A DNA stretch of 45,124 nt, taken from assembly GCA_964558665.1 (NCBI GenBank), contig CAZLFA010000028.1, positions 1-45,124 of the forward strand, given 5' to 3'. The notes beneath the pieces were generated by a model. It worked only from the letters and a program-made list of their open reading frames with translations, was not told the origin of the DNA and did not search any database. A program made the translations under genes and the position numbers. The first letter of the stretch is position 1. Each line of letters begins with the position of its first letter. Below are positions 15,926 to 24,050 of this stretch, piece after piece. The DNA comes from CAZLFA01 sp964558665. GTDB taxonomy: Bacteria; Desulfobacterota; Syntrophia; Syntrophales; PHBD01.

Positions 15926-16996
15926 TTATGCGGCAGACTTTTTAAGTGCCTCAGCCTGATAATGCATGGTCAGGCCGTCAATTACCTGTTGAATGTCTCC
16001 ATCCAGAAAATTTTCGAGGTTGTAGAGAGTCATGCCGATTCTGTGATCGGTTATTCTGCTCTGGGGGAAATTGTAAGTCCTTATGCGTTCACTGCGGTCT
16101 CCGCTCCCCACCTGGCTCTTTCTCGCTTCCGATATCTCTGCGTTCTGTTTCTGGACCATTGCATCCAGCAGCCTTGCCCTGAGAACCTTCATGGCTTTGG
16201 CTTTGTTCTTCAATTGCGACTTCTCATCCTGGCAGGTAACAATAAGCCCTGTAGGCAAATGCGTAATACGGACTGCGGAATCCGTTGTGTTGACGCTCTG
16301 GCCGCCATGTCCGCTGGAGTGATAAACATCTATCCTCAGTTCATTGGGATCAATAGTCAATTCAACCTCTTCAGCTTCCGGCAAAATGGCTACGGTTACC
16401 GCTGATGTATGTATCCTGCCCTGAGCCTCGGTGACAGGAACACGCTGCACACGATGAACACCGCTTTCATATTTCAGTTTGCTGTAAGCTCCCCTGCCCT
16501 CTATCATGGCTATAATTTCCTTGAACCCGCCGACTCCGCCGGATGGGGTATTACTGATTATCTCCACTTTCCAGCGTTGCATTTCTGCATATCTTGCATA
16601 CATGCGGAAAAGATCACCTACAAACAGTCCCGCTTCATCGCCGCCCGTACCTGCCCTGATTTCCAGCAGCACGTTTTTATCGTCATTCGGATCCTTGGGA
16701 AGAAGCAGAAGCTTCAGCTTTTCTTCCAGATGCGTCGCAGATTCCTTGAGGACGGGCATTTCCTCCTTGACGATCTCTTTGAGTTCTTCATCGTTCCCTC
16801 TCAGCAGGTTCTGCCCTTCATCGATCTGATTGACGACTTTTTCGTACTTATGGTACGTTTCCACAAGCTCCCGCAGATCGGCATGCTCCTTGGCATATTT
16901 CTGATAGACGCTGGGCTTGCCGATGACTTCGGGATCACTCAGCATTCCTTCAAGTTCCTGATAACGGATGACTATATCTTTTATCTTACTGAACAT
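15926..16996 (-). CDS. prfA: Peptide chain release factor 1
   Basis: 356 residues. It reads UAA and UAG stop codons and triggers peptide release. The peptidyl-transferase-contacting GGQ sits in SSGHGGQSVNTTDSAVRITH. The stop-codon recognition tripeptide appears as PVT in HRVQRVPVTEAQGRIHTSA (PxT type, as expected for RF1, not SPF as in RF2). RAGTGGDEAGLF and RSERIRTYNFPQSRITDHR are further signatures. prmC, whose product modifies the GGQ Gln, follows it. Confidence 0.97.
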   Translation of the reverse strand: MFSKIKDIVIRYQELEGMLSDPEVIGKPSVYQKYAKEHADLRELVETYHKYEKVVNQIDEGQNLLRGNDEELKEIVKEEMPVLKESATHLEEKLKLLLLPKDPNDDKNVLLEIRAGTGGDEAGLFVGDLFRMYARYAEMQRWKVEIISNTPSGGVGGFKEIIAMIEGRGAYSKLKYESGVHRVQRVPVTEAQGRIHTSAVTVAILPEAEEVELTIDPNELRIDVYHSSGHGGQSVNTTDSAVRITHLPTGLIVTCQDEKSQLKNKAKAMKVLRARLLDAMVQKQNAEISEARKSQVGSGDRSERIRTYNFPQSRITDHRIGMTLYNLENFLDGDIQQVIDGLTMHYQAEALKKSAA

Positions 16997-17179
16997 ATTG
17001 TCGGATAAACTTCTGCGTCTTTTTTATTTCAATTCATCTACTACTTGAGTGTTAGAGGGAAGATCTCATCTGCAGCGCGATGAGGATGCCGGAATATCTC
17101 GATATTTGACGACAGGGGAAAAGGTGTCCCGCTACGGGAAACTTCTTCCCTGCTATAACTTGAGTGATTGATAAAAACA

Positions 17180-17416
17180 TCAGGATGCTTTTTTGGTCTT
17201 CTTTGCCTTCTTTTCTTCCTGGCCGGCATATTTCTTATTAAATCTTTCGACGCGGCCTGCCGTATCCATAATCTTCTGTTTGCCCGTCATAAACGGATGA
17301 CATTGAGAGCATATTTCAATCTTGATGTCTTTTTTTGTCGATTTTGTCTCGATGACGTTGCCGCATACACAGGTAATGGCTGTGCTCTTGTATTCCGGAT
17401 GAATACCTTCTTTCAT
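17180..17416 (-). CDS. rpmE: Ribosomal protein bL31 (zinc-binding form)
   Basis: 78 residues, with a lysine-rich tail. MKEGIHPEY is the classical start. Four cysteines in two pairs (CVCGN and CSQCHPF) mark the C+ zinc-binding form of bL31, which helps bridge the ribosomal subunits. AAGGAGG precedes the ATG at about 12-15 nt. It lies between rho and prfA. The 133-nt leader between rho and rpmE has two competing hairpins (see the separate entry), of interest because L31 leaders are known autoregulatory RNAs in other phyla. Confidence 0.96.
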   Translation of the reverse strand: MKEGIHPEYKSTAITCVCGNVIETKSTKKDIKIEICSQCHPFMTGKQKIMDTAGRVERFNKKYAGQEEKKAKKTKKAS

Positions 17417-17445
17417 GGTTTATCGTAATCCTCCTTGGATTTTTT

Positions 17446-17491
17446 GCCTCTTTTCTGTCTCCGCACGGAAAGTATTCGGCAGAGGCCGTGC
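17446..17491 (-). promoter_or_regulatory. Possible structured rpmE leader (mutually exclusive hairpins)
   Basis: In the rho-rpmE gap, GCACGG/CCGTGC (17486-17491 with 17463-17468) and GCCTCT/AGAGGC (17481-17486 with 17446-17451) are two 6-bp stems. They share position 17486, so they compete. This could be an L31-binding leader or chance; no covariation can be examined here. Confidence 0.25.
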
Positions 17492-17549
17492 CTTTATATG
17501 TATCTTTATGAAAAATCAAGAAAAAAAATGTTTTACCTATAAAATCACT

Positions 17550-18797
17550 CTATTGGTTCATGGAGTCAAGGAAACTCTGATTTGTTTCTGTTTTACGCAT
17601 CTTGTCGGAGATAAACTCCATGGCATCCACGGGATTCATTTCCTGCAAAAGCCTTCGCAATATCCAAATCCTGTTCAGATTATTCTTTGGTATGAGAAGC
17701 TCCTCTTTTCTGGTTCCGGAACGGATGAGATCAAAGGCCGGGAAAACTCTCCTGTCAGCAATACGGCGGTCCAGATGAAGTTCCATATTGCCTGTTCCCT
17801 TGAATTCTTCAAAAATGACTTCGTCCATGCGGCTTCCCGTATCGATAAGTGCCGTGGCGATTATGGTAAGACTTCCACCATTTTCGATGTTTCTGGCCGC
17901 TCCGAAAAACCTCTTTGGCTTATGCAGGGCATTCGAATCAACACCGCCCGAGAGCACCTTGCCGCTCGGAGGCACAACCGTGTTATATGCCCTCGCCAGC
18001 CTTGTGATGCTGTCCAGAAGTATCACTACATCTTTTTTGTGCTCAACAAGGCGCTTGGCTTTTTCAATCACCATTTCCGCAACCTGGACATGACGCGTTG
18101 CCGGTTCATCAAAGGTCGAAGAGATGACCTCCCCTGCCACGCTCCTCTGCATGTCTGTCACCTCTTCGGGACGCTCGTCAATGAGCAGCACCATCAGGAT
18201 TACTTCCTTATGGTTTGTAGTAATGCTGTGGGCTATATCCTGAAGGAGCACTGTCTTGCCTGCCCTGGGAGGTGATACGATCAGAGCTCTTTGTCCCTTG
18301 CCGATGGGAGTGAAGAGATCCATAATGCGCGATGAAAGGTTTTCGGGATTGACTTCCAGATTTAATTTTTGTTCAGGGTAGAGCGGCGTGAGATTGTCGA
18401 AAAGAATTTTGTCTCTTGATCCATCCGGACTTTCAAAATTAACTGTATCCACCTTGAGGAGCGCGAAATATTTTTCTCCCTCCTTTGGAGGCCTGACTTC
18501 CCCGGATACCGTGTCTCCGGTTCTCATGTTAAACCTTCTGATCTGGGAGGGCGAGATGTAGATGTCATCCGGACTGGGAAGATAGTTGTAGTCCACAGCC
18601 CGCAAAAAGCCGAATCCGTCTGGCAGAATTTCCAGAACACCGGCTCCCGATATGACGCCGTTCTTTTCCGCCTGGGCTTGCAGTATGGAGAAGATAAGAT
18701 CCTGCCTCCTCATTCCACTTGCGCCGGGAACGTTCTGTTCCTTTGCCAGATTTGTCAATTCACTGATAGGAAGCCTTTTGATGTCTTCAATGTTCAT
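17550..18797 (-). CDS. rho: Transcription termination factor Rho
   Basis: 415 residues, close to the 419 of Escherichia coli. An N-terminal Rho-N helical domain (1-45) and a cold-shock-like RNA-binding domain (about 48-118, with the RNP-like DGFGFLR) precede the RecA-like ATPase. The ATPase has Walker A SPPRAGKTVLL (175-185), Walker B VVILLDSITRLARAYN, and the Q/R-loop region. It is a hexameric RNA translocase that terminates transcription. First gene of the housekeeping run through hisD. Confidence 0.98.
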   Translation of the reverse strand: MNIEDIKRLPISELTNLAKEQNVPGASGMRRQDLIFSILQAQAEKNGVISGAGVLEILPDGFGFLRAVDYNYLPSPDDIYISPSQIRRFNMRTGDTVSGEVRPPKEGEKYFALLKVDTVNFESPDGSRDKILFDNLTPLYPEQKLNLEVNPENLSSRIMDLFTPIGKGQRALIVSPPRAGKTVLLQDIAHSITTNHKEVILMVLLIDERPEEVTDMQRSVAGEVISSTFDEPATRHVQVAEMVIEKAKRLVEHKKDVVILLDSITRLARAYNTVVPPSGKVLSGGVDSNALHKPKRFFGAARNIENGGSLTIIATALIDTGSRMDEVIFEEFKGTGNMELHLDRRIADRRVFPAFDLIRSGTRKEELLIPKNNLNRIWILRRLLQEMNPVDAMEFISDKMRKTETNQSFLDSMNQ

Positions 18798-19079
18798 AGT
18801 GGGTTTCCTTTTTTATGATCTTTTCATTTTATAACGTTTGAATAACACGACAACCTGCACCGCGTGGCAAATCTGCCTATGCGACAATCGAATAACCACT
18901 TAAATGATTTGTTCAGAGTATACCATGCAATGTAACAATAGAAGATAAATGTGGAATCGTTTTGGGTTGCTAAATTTGGACGCCTGAGACACCTTTTAGG
19001 GAAGGACTTCTTTCGCGCCTTTCATTTATGATGGAGGTTCTCCTACCCCATGCCGCCTGATATGTCAAGGAGTATTATC
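18798..19079. other. Intergenic region upstream of rho
   Basis: About 280 bp upstream of rho that should contain its promoter and leader. I found no convincing consensus promoter, RNA gene or ORF. It continues into the tiny plus-strand ORF and hairpin at 19080-19175. Confidence 0.4.
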
Positions 19080-19133
19080 ATGAATCATGATATAAACAAA
19101 CAGAGTCAGACTATTGATAACAAAAAGCAATAA
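19080..19133 (+). CDS. Possible 17-residue small protein (MNHDINKQSQTIDNKKQ)
   Basis: A very short ORF with an unusually good ribosome binding site: AAGGAG at 19067-19072, 7 nt before ATG at 19080, ending in TAA at 19131. It is followed 5 bp later by a perfect 13-bp hairpin. An in-frame ATG at 19050, itself preceded by GGAGGT, would make it 27 residues. The composition is hydrophilic (Asn, Lys, Gln) with no recognised motif. It lies in a gap between two minus-strand genes. It may be a genuine small protein, a leader peptide or chance. Confidence 0.3.
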   Translation: MNHDINKQSQTIDNKKQ

Positions 19134-19138
19134 CCCTG

Positions 19139-19175
19139 GACAACCGGTTAATGGCCACTGCGTTAACCGGTTGTC
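19139..19175. terminator. Perfect 13-bp stem-loop
   Basis: GACAACCGGTTAA (19139-19151) pairs perfectly with TTAACCGGTTGTC (19163-19175) across an 11-nt loop. It is just downstream of the minus-strand gene at 19208-19612 and of the tiny plus-strand ORF. The minus strand continues after a short gap into TTTTT (about 19124-19128); the plus strand has no T-run. It most likely acts as a terminator for the minus-strand gene or as a bidirectional transcript-end hairpin. Confidence 0.6.
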
Positions 19176-19207
19176 TCCATAAACAATTCAATATTTTCTG
19201 AATTCCA

Positions 19208-19612
19208 CTATATCCGTGATCTTGAAAATGCCGCAACCAGAGCGGCAGCGACGTCAACAGCTCTTGAAGGATCACCGAGACTGTCTGTTCCCGTGGCTAT
19301 TCTTTCACGGATTTTCCTGTTAACTTTAACGATGTCGCAACCTGTGACAGTAACTGTCTCCGAGAGAATCTCTTCAATGGCCACAATATGACAGGCAATG
19401 CTTTCCAGTTTTTCAATCAGCAGGGCGACGTTTTCCCCATTCATGCGAACTGCTTTCGTCAGGGACGAAAGGTTATCGGCAATAAGCTCATCAGCGGTTT
19501 TCGCAACAAGTGCATCTTTCCTTGCCGGCACTTTTACCGGTGCGGCTTTACTTTTTACTGTGCTTTTTGCTGCCTTTGGTTTTTTCACATCCGCTTTCTT
19601 CTGTTTTGTCAT
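19208..19612 (-). CDS. Lys/Ala-rich small protein of unknown function
   Basis: 134 residues; not recognised. The first ~40 residues are a basic, Ala/Pro/Lys-rich tail (KKPKAAKSTVKSKAAPVKVP) like those of histone-H1-like or other nucleic-acid-binding proteins. The rest (about 45-134) is predicted helical and closes with a short AALVAAFSRSRI. There is no signal peptide or membrane segment. It has its own promoter (TTGACA-17-CATCAT at 19695-19723) and a stem-loop after the stop, so it is probably monocistronic. A DNA- or RNA-binding accessory role is only a guess from the tail. Confidence 0.65.
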   Translation of the reverse strand: MTKQKKADVKKPKAAKSTVKSKAAPVKVPARKDALVAKTADELIADNLSSLTKAVRMNGENVALLIEKLESIACHIVAIEEILSETVTVTGCDIVKVNRKIRERIATGTDSLGDPSRAVDVAAALVAAFSRSRI

Positions 19613-19667
19613 AACCGACGACCCCTTTCTGTGCTTGAAGATTTTATTGGAAAGAAAAAATAATGTT

Positions 19668-19723
19668 GATTAAGTTAATCCCGAATGGTTTTGCATGATG
19701 ACTATTTTTAGCAGATTTGTCAA
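19668..19723 (-). promoter_or_regulatory. Promoter and palindromic site of the Lys/Ala-rich gene
   Basis: On the minus strand, TTGACA (19718-19723) lies 17 nt from CATCAT (19695-19700, 4 of 6 consensus matches). Just downstream, near the expected start of transcription, GATTAA-G-TTAATC (19668-19680) is a perfect 6-bp inverted repeat with one spacer base, placed where an operator could block initiation. Confidence 0.55.
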
Positions 19724-19774
19724 GAATAATCTGTGATGTTGCCGACCTGCGATCATATGAGAAGCACAGTTCCG

Positions 19775-20584
19775 TCAGACTCCGTTCCTTATCATAAGAA
19801 AATTCAGCGCCCGTCCTGTCCTTCCTTTTTCTTTTCTGTGAGAAAAAAATACATCTGTATTACAGGACGTACAAAGACATGACAACTCTATATTTTTTTC
19901 ATTTATTCCGGCCTGCTGCAATTGAAGTTTATTAAGCAGCGGAAGGTCCAGCATCCACCTTTCAGGTTCTTCACAGGGAATAATGCTGAGTTCTTTATGT
20001 CTCTCACTGCCGATAGCCTCCGTTACCTGCCGGTCCACCTGATAACAGCAGGGGCCGATGGCAGGGCCGACAACTGCGATGACATTCTCTGTCTTAGAGA
20101 AGAAGCGTTCCCGGAAAATACCGACAGCAGCAGCCGCTATATTCAATGCGGTCCCTTTCCATCCTGCATGAACGACGCCGGCTACTTTCCGGACAGTGTC
20201 CACGAGAAATATCGGCACACAATCCGCGGTCTTGACACAAATCGCGATGTCCGGTCGGTTTGTGATGATGCCGTCATATTCCATTGGCTTACAGGTATGG
20301 AACAAAAAACCGGATCTTTCAATGGTCAGGATTTCACTCCGATGCACCTGATTGACAGTTACGAACTGACGGGCGGAAAATCCGAAAGAGTTTGCCGTTA
20401 TCTCCAGATTCCTGCTTACATTGTCATCACTGTCCCCTTCCCTGGCGCTGAAGTTCAAACTTGCATAAGGACCTCTGCTTACGCCGCCGTGGCGCGAGCA
20501 GAAGGCGTGGGTGATAAAGCTCACGCCGGAAAGAAGGGGGGACTTGTAAAATCTTATCGCGCCTTGTTCCGAAAGCTCTTTCAT
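19775..20584 (-). CDS. pgeF: Laccase-domain purine nucleoside phosphorylase / PgeF-type protein (YfiH family)
   Basis: 269 residues of the YfiH/DUF152 family. Members are described as purine nucleoside phosphorylase/adenosine deaminase-like enzymes, and PgeF as a peptidoglycan editing factor. The metal-site signatures are present: NQVHRSEI, KTADCVPIFL, VVHAGWKGTALNI, GPAIGPCCYQV, and near the C-terminus CTSCNTDVFFSHR. It starts at an ATGA overlap with the rluD stop, so it is translationally coupled to rluD, a frequent neighbour in bacteria. Confidence 0.92.
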   Translation of the reverse strand: MKELSEQGAIRFYKSPLLSGVSFITHAFCSRHGGVSRGPYASLNFSAREGDSDDNVSRNLEITANSFGFSARQFVTVNQVHRSEILTIERSGFLFHTCKPMEYDGIITNRPDIAICVKTADCVPIFLVDTVRKVAGVVHAGWKGTALNIAAAAVGIFRERFFSKTENVIAVVGPAIGPCCYQVDRQVTEAIGSERHKELSIIPCEEPERWMLDLPLLNKLQLQQAGINEKNIELSCLCTSCNTDVFFSHRKEKGRTGRALNFLMIRNGV

Positions 20585-21543
20585 TCCTTACTCCCGTAAC
20601 GACGAAGGAAATCACAAAGATCGTCCATATCATCCGGCATGCCGGCATGGAAGGACAGGCATCCGCCGTAAACCGGATGATCAAACTCAAGATGAGCTGC
20701 ATGGAGCGCCTGTCTTCCCATATCCTTAATGCGTTTCCTGACTGCGGGGTCTATTGCGGATGTCCCCGGTTTTCCGTATATTCTGTCACCGATGACCGGA
20801 TGTCCCAGGGCGTTCATATGAACCCTTATTTGATGCGTTCTTCCTGTTTCAATGCAGATTTCCAGAAGTGAGGCTGATCCGAATCTTTCCATCACCTGCC
20901 AGCGGGAGAGTGCCTCCCTGCCCCGGCGGCTGTTTATGGACATTTTCTTGCGATCAACAGGATGCCTGCCGACAGGCAGTTCCACCGTGCCTTCATTATT
21001 TTTAGGATTTCCATGAACAACGGCCATGTAGGTTTTCCTGATCTCATGCCGTTTGAATTGATCCGTTAATCTTCTATGAGCCTGATCGGATTTTGCAATA
21101 ATGATCAGCCCTGATGTATCCTTGTCAAGACGGTGAACTATTCCCGGCCTTAAAACGCCGCCAACGCCGGAGAGATCATGGCAATGGAAGAGAATGGCAT
21201 TGACCAGCGTGCCGGAGTAATGTCCGGGTGCGGGATGGACAACCATTCCGGCCGGCTTGTTCACAATCATTATATGGGGATCTTCATAAACAACACTCAG
21301 CGGGATGTTCTCGGCAAAAGCTTTACAAGGCAAAGGGGCTTCCCCTGTGTAGCTGATGATATCGCCCTGCCTCAGCCGGTAACCTGCCTTGGGCGTCACC
21401 CGGTTAACGAGCAGTCTTCTGTCTTCCAGAGCCCGCTTAACCTGGGAACGGGATATGTCATTATATTTCCGCGTAACGAATACATCAAGCCTCTGTCCCT
21501 TTTCCCCGGCTGCAACGGTAATTTCGATATGTTCGACATTCAT
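20581..21543 (-). CDS. rluD: 23S rRNA pseudouridine synthase, RluD family
   Basis: 320 residues. An N-terminal S4 RNA-binding domain (about 10-70, QRLDVFVTRKYNDISRSQVKRAL) precedes the RluA-type catalytic domain with HRLDKDTSGLI, whose Asp is the nucleophile, and RTHQIRVHMNALGHPVIGD. It isomerises uridine to pseudouridine in large-subunit rRNA. It overlaps selA upstream and pgeF downstream by ATGA. RluD versus RluC specificity cannot be fully settled; the S4 domain and the pgeF neighbour favour RluD. Confidence 0.92.
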   Translation of the reverse strand: MNVEHIEITVAAGEKGQRLDVFVTRKYNDISRSQVKRALEDRRLLVNRVTPKAGYRLRQGDIISYTGEAPLPCKAFAENIPLSVVYEDPHIMIVNKPAGMVVHPAPGHYSGTLVNAILFHCHDLSGVGGVLRPGIVHRLDKDTSGLIIIAKSDQAHRRLTDQFKRHEIRKTYMAVVHGNPKNNEGTVELPVGRHPVDRKKMSINSRRGREALSRWQVMERFGSASLLEICIETGRTHQIRVHMNALGHPVIGDRIYGKPGTSAIDPAVRKRIKDMGRQALHAAHLEFDHPVYGGCLSFHAGMPDDMDDLCDFLRRYGSKE

Positions 21544-22952
21544 GCCGATACAATGCTCTTAAACGTGTCTCTGATAATGGCGAACTCACTGTTCTCTATT
21601 GTCCTCAGATCAAGAAGCAGCTCGTCATCTTCAATTCTCACGATTATCGGCACTTGCTGTTTTCTTAGTCTTGACTCCAGAGCGCTGGAGGAAAAGTGCT
21701 CGGCTTTTAGGGCAATCAGCGCGGTTGGTATTTCCTGCATGGGAAGCGATCCTCCGCCTGCCAGCGATGATCCCTTCCTGATATTGGCACGAAGGCCTTC
21801 AGGGCAGGAATTCCTTAACATAGTCTGCAGCCTTTTCGCCCTCCTGGTGACGCGGGCAAGCGGTTCTGTAAGGGCCTTCAATATGCGCAGCGACTCAACA
21901 GCCCTGTCCGGCTGCAAATAGTGCATGAGGGTTGCTTCCAGGGCAGCCAGGGTAAGCTTGTCAATCCTGAGGGCGCGATTGAGGGGATTTTTTTTGATAA
22001 GCTGCAGGATATCTTTCCTGCCGAGAATTATTCCGGCCTGAGGGCCTCCGAGCAATTTGTCTCCGCTGAATGTAACAACATCCACACCTGTTGCCAGTAC
22101 ATCCTTAACTGTCGGCTCTCTCTCCAGTCCGTAACGATCGAGTTCGATAAAACAGCCGCTGCCTAAATCATGCATAACGGGTATCCCATGTTTTCTCCCC
22201 AGGGAAACAAGTGAATCAATCCCAGCCTCTTCAGTAAATCCTATGATCCGGAAATTGCTGGTATGGACCTTCATGATGAGTCCGGTATTTTCACCGACCG
22301 CATTCTCATAATCGGTAATTCTGGTGCGGTTCGTTGCCCCGACTTCACAAAGGCGCGCACCGCTTTTTTCCATGACTTCCGGAATGCGAAACTCTCCGCC
22401 GACCTCGACCAGTTCCCCGCGGGAAACGATAGCTTCCCTGCCCGCGGAAAGAGTATTGAGAACCAGAAGAACGGCGGCTGCATTGTTGTTTACGACCAGG
22501 GCATCTTCCGCCCCTGAAAGCGTGCACAGCAGATCACGGATGTGGTCGTAGCGCAGGCCTCGCTGCCCCTTTGTCAGATCGTATTCGAGATTTGAGTATC
22601 CGGCGCTGACGGCTTCAATTCTTTTGATTGCCTCACGGCAGAGGGGCGCTCTGCCGAGGTTCGTGTGCAAAATGATTCCGGAGGCATTGATTACCCGGCA
22701 CAGGCGATATTGATAGTAGCCGTCGATTATAAACTGTACTCTGCTCAGAATCTCATCGGGTGCGGGCAGTCGAAACGCATCGTCATTATTACCGCCGATG
22801 ATGCTCTTTCTCGAATTTTCAACTACGGAGCGGCATGCTTCCCTGATCAGATCTTTGGAAGCTTTGGTTGTCAATCCTCTCTTTTCGAGTTGGAGCATCA
22901 GTTCATCAATTTTAGGCAGATTCTTCAGTAATCCTCTTTTACGTTCATCCAT
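21540..22952 (-). CDS. selA: L-seryl-tRNA(Sec) selenium transferase (selenocysteine synthase)
   Basis: 470 residues from the chosen ATG. This PLP enzyme converts Ser-tRNA(Sec) to Sec-tRNA(Sec) using selenophosphate. The PLP lysine is Lys299 in FSGDKLLGGPQAG. INASGIILHTNLGRAPL and VVNNNAAAVLLVLNTL are further family signatures, and the N-terminal domain (about 1-60) is the tRNA-binding part. The frame is open to 23039, but the ATG at 22952 has a GGAG 8 nt upstream and MDERKRGLLKNLPKID matches family starts. selB and selC are not next to it; rluD and pgeF follow by ATGA overlap. Confidence 0.96.
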   Translation of the reverse strand: MDERKRGLLKNLPKIDELMLQLEKRGLTTKASKDLIREACRSVVENSRKSIIGGNNDDAFRLPAPDEILSRVQFIIDGYYQYRLCRVINASGIILHTNLGRAPLCREAIKRIEAVSAGYSNLEYDLTKGQRGLRYDHIRDLLCTLSGAEDALVVNNNAAAVLLVLNTLSAGREAIVSRGELVEVGGEFRIPEVMEKSGARLCEVGATNRTRITDYENAVGENTGLIMKVHTSNFRIIGFTEEAGIDSLVSLGRKHGIPVMHDLGSGCFIELDRYGLEREPTVKDVLATGVDVVTFSGDKLLGGPQAGIILGRKDILQLIKKNPLNRALRIDKLTLAALEATLMHYLQPDRAVESLRILKALTEPLARVTRRAKRLQTMLRNSCPEGLRANIRKGSSLAGGGSLPMQEIPTALIALKAEHFSSSALESRLRKQQVPIIVRIEDDELLLDLRTIENSEFAIIRDTFKSIVSA

Positions 22953-23136
22953 GGCATCTTCTCCTGCGCCGAACCATACTATGATTTTCACTGCTTGTAA
23001 AGAATGCGGATACACTGGCACGTGCTGTAAGCTCGACATTATTTTGTCCGCTCCATGTTTTTCAATCCTCAGAGATCATTCAATGCTTGAATTAATGGCA
23101 ATCACGCGTTAAGTTAAAACTGAAAGGAAAGGAAAA

Positions 23137-23880
23137 GTGATAGTCAAACCGAAGGATGCATCGACGGTCATTCTTTTGCGGGAAAGAACCGGCCCCGGCG
23201 AAAACGGCGATTTTGAAGTTCTGATGGTTCTCAGGCATCCGGATAATGCCTTTGTCCCCGACTCCTATGTCTTTCCCGGAGGAGCCCTTGAAGAATCCGA
23301 CTGCTCTCGTGATGTTGACGATTTCTGTCACGGTCTTGACAGGAGGAAAGCGGAAGGCATTCTGGACGAGGTAACGGCGCCGGACAGAGCACTGGGCGCC
23401 TGGGTAGCCGCCATTCGGGAGACTTTCGAGGAGGTAGGAATACTGCTGACCTATAACCGCGAAGGGCAGTTAATAGATTTTCGTTCCCCTGAAACGGCAA
23501 GACGATTCAGTTCACATCGTCAGACTCTTGCTGAAGGAAGCAGAAGTTTTTTAGAAATTATCAGCGAGGAGAATTTGATTCTGGCGACAGACCGTCTGCA
23601 CTACTTCTCCCACTGGATAACCCCCTGGTTTCTGCCGATTCGCTACGATGTCAGGTTTTTTGTCGCCAGAGCCCCTGAACACCAGGAACCTCTTCATGAC
23701 GGCTTCGAGCTGACAGATAATGTGTGGATGAAGCCAAAGGACATCCTTGCAGACAACAGGCTTAGAAGATTCGATATGGTCGAACCGACGCTGATAACGA
23801 TCCGTGAACTGGCGCGATTCAGCAGCATCGACGAAGTGATAGCATCCACCGAAGGCAAAAAGGTCTCCTCCCGCTCGTAA
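23137..23880 (+). CDS. Nudix hydrolase, NUDT7/NUDT19-like
   Basis: 247 residues starting at a GTG with GGAAAGGAAAA before it. The Nudix box is split: FPGGALEESD is followed by a ~40-residue insertion before RETFEEVGILL. This insertion is typical of the NUDT19/NUDT7 (acyl-CoA diphosphatase) branch. Such enzymes cleave CoA or acyl-CoA to phosphopantetheine derivatives and 3',5'-ADP, which would suit an acyl-CoA-rich metabolism. Substrate assignment is by family resemblance only. Divergent from selA, with 184 bp between the two starts. Confidence 0.85.
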   Translation: MIVKPKDASTVILLRERTGPGENGDFEVLMVLRHPDNAFVPDSYVFPGGALEESDCSRDVDDFCHGLDRRKAEGILDEVTAPDRALGAWVAAIRETFEEVGILLTYNREGQLIDFRSPETARRFSSHRQTLAEGSRSFLEIISEENLILATDRLHYFSHWITPWFLPIRYDVRFFVARAPEHQEPLHDGFELTDNVWMKPKDILADNRLRRFDMVEPTLITIRELARFSSIDEVIASTEGKKVSSRS

Positions 23881-24050
23881 CCAGCCCCTCTCTGATTATT
23901 ATAAAACCTATCGATTTTGGTTCGGATTTGTGGTAATACTGCCTTCCCTGTATGGGGGTAATGTTACAACATTATCCCGTATTTGCTTACCCGTACCCTG
24001 ATTGTATCTTTTTGCCCGCGATTAAGCGAATTTCTCTTGAGGTGTTAATT

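Noticed and set aside
19050..23136. Search for selC (tRNA-Sec), SECIS or in-frame TGA selenoprotein near selA
   Set aside because: No tRNA-like cloverleaf, SECIS-like hairpin after a TGA, or coding continuation past a TGA was found by eye.
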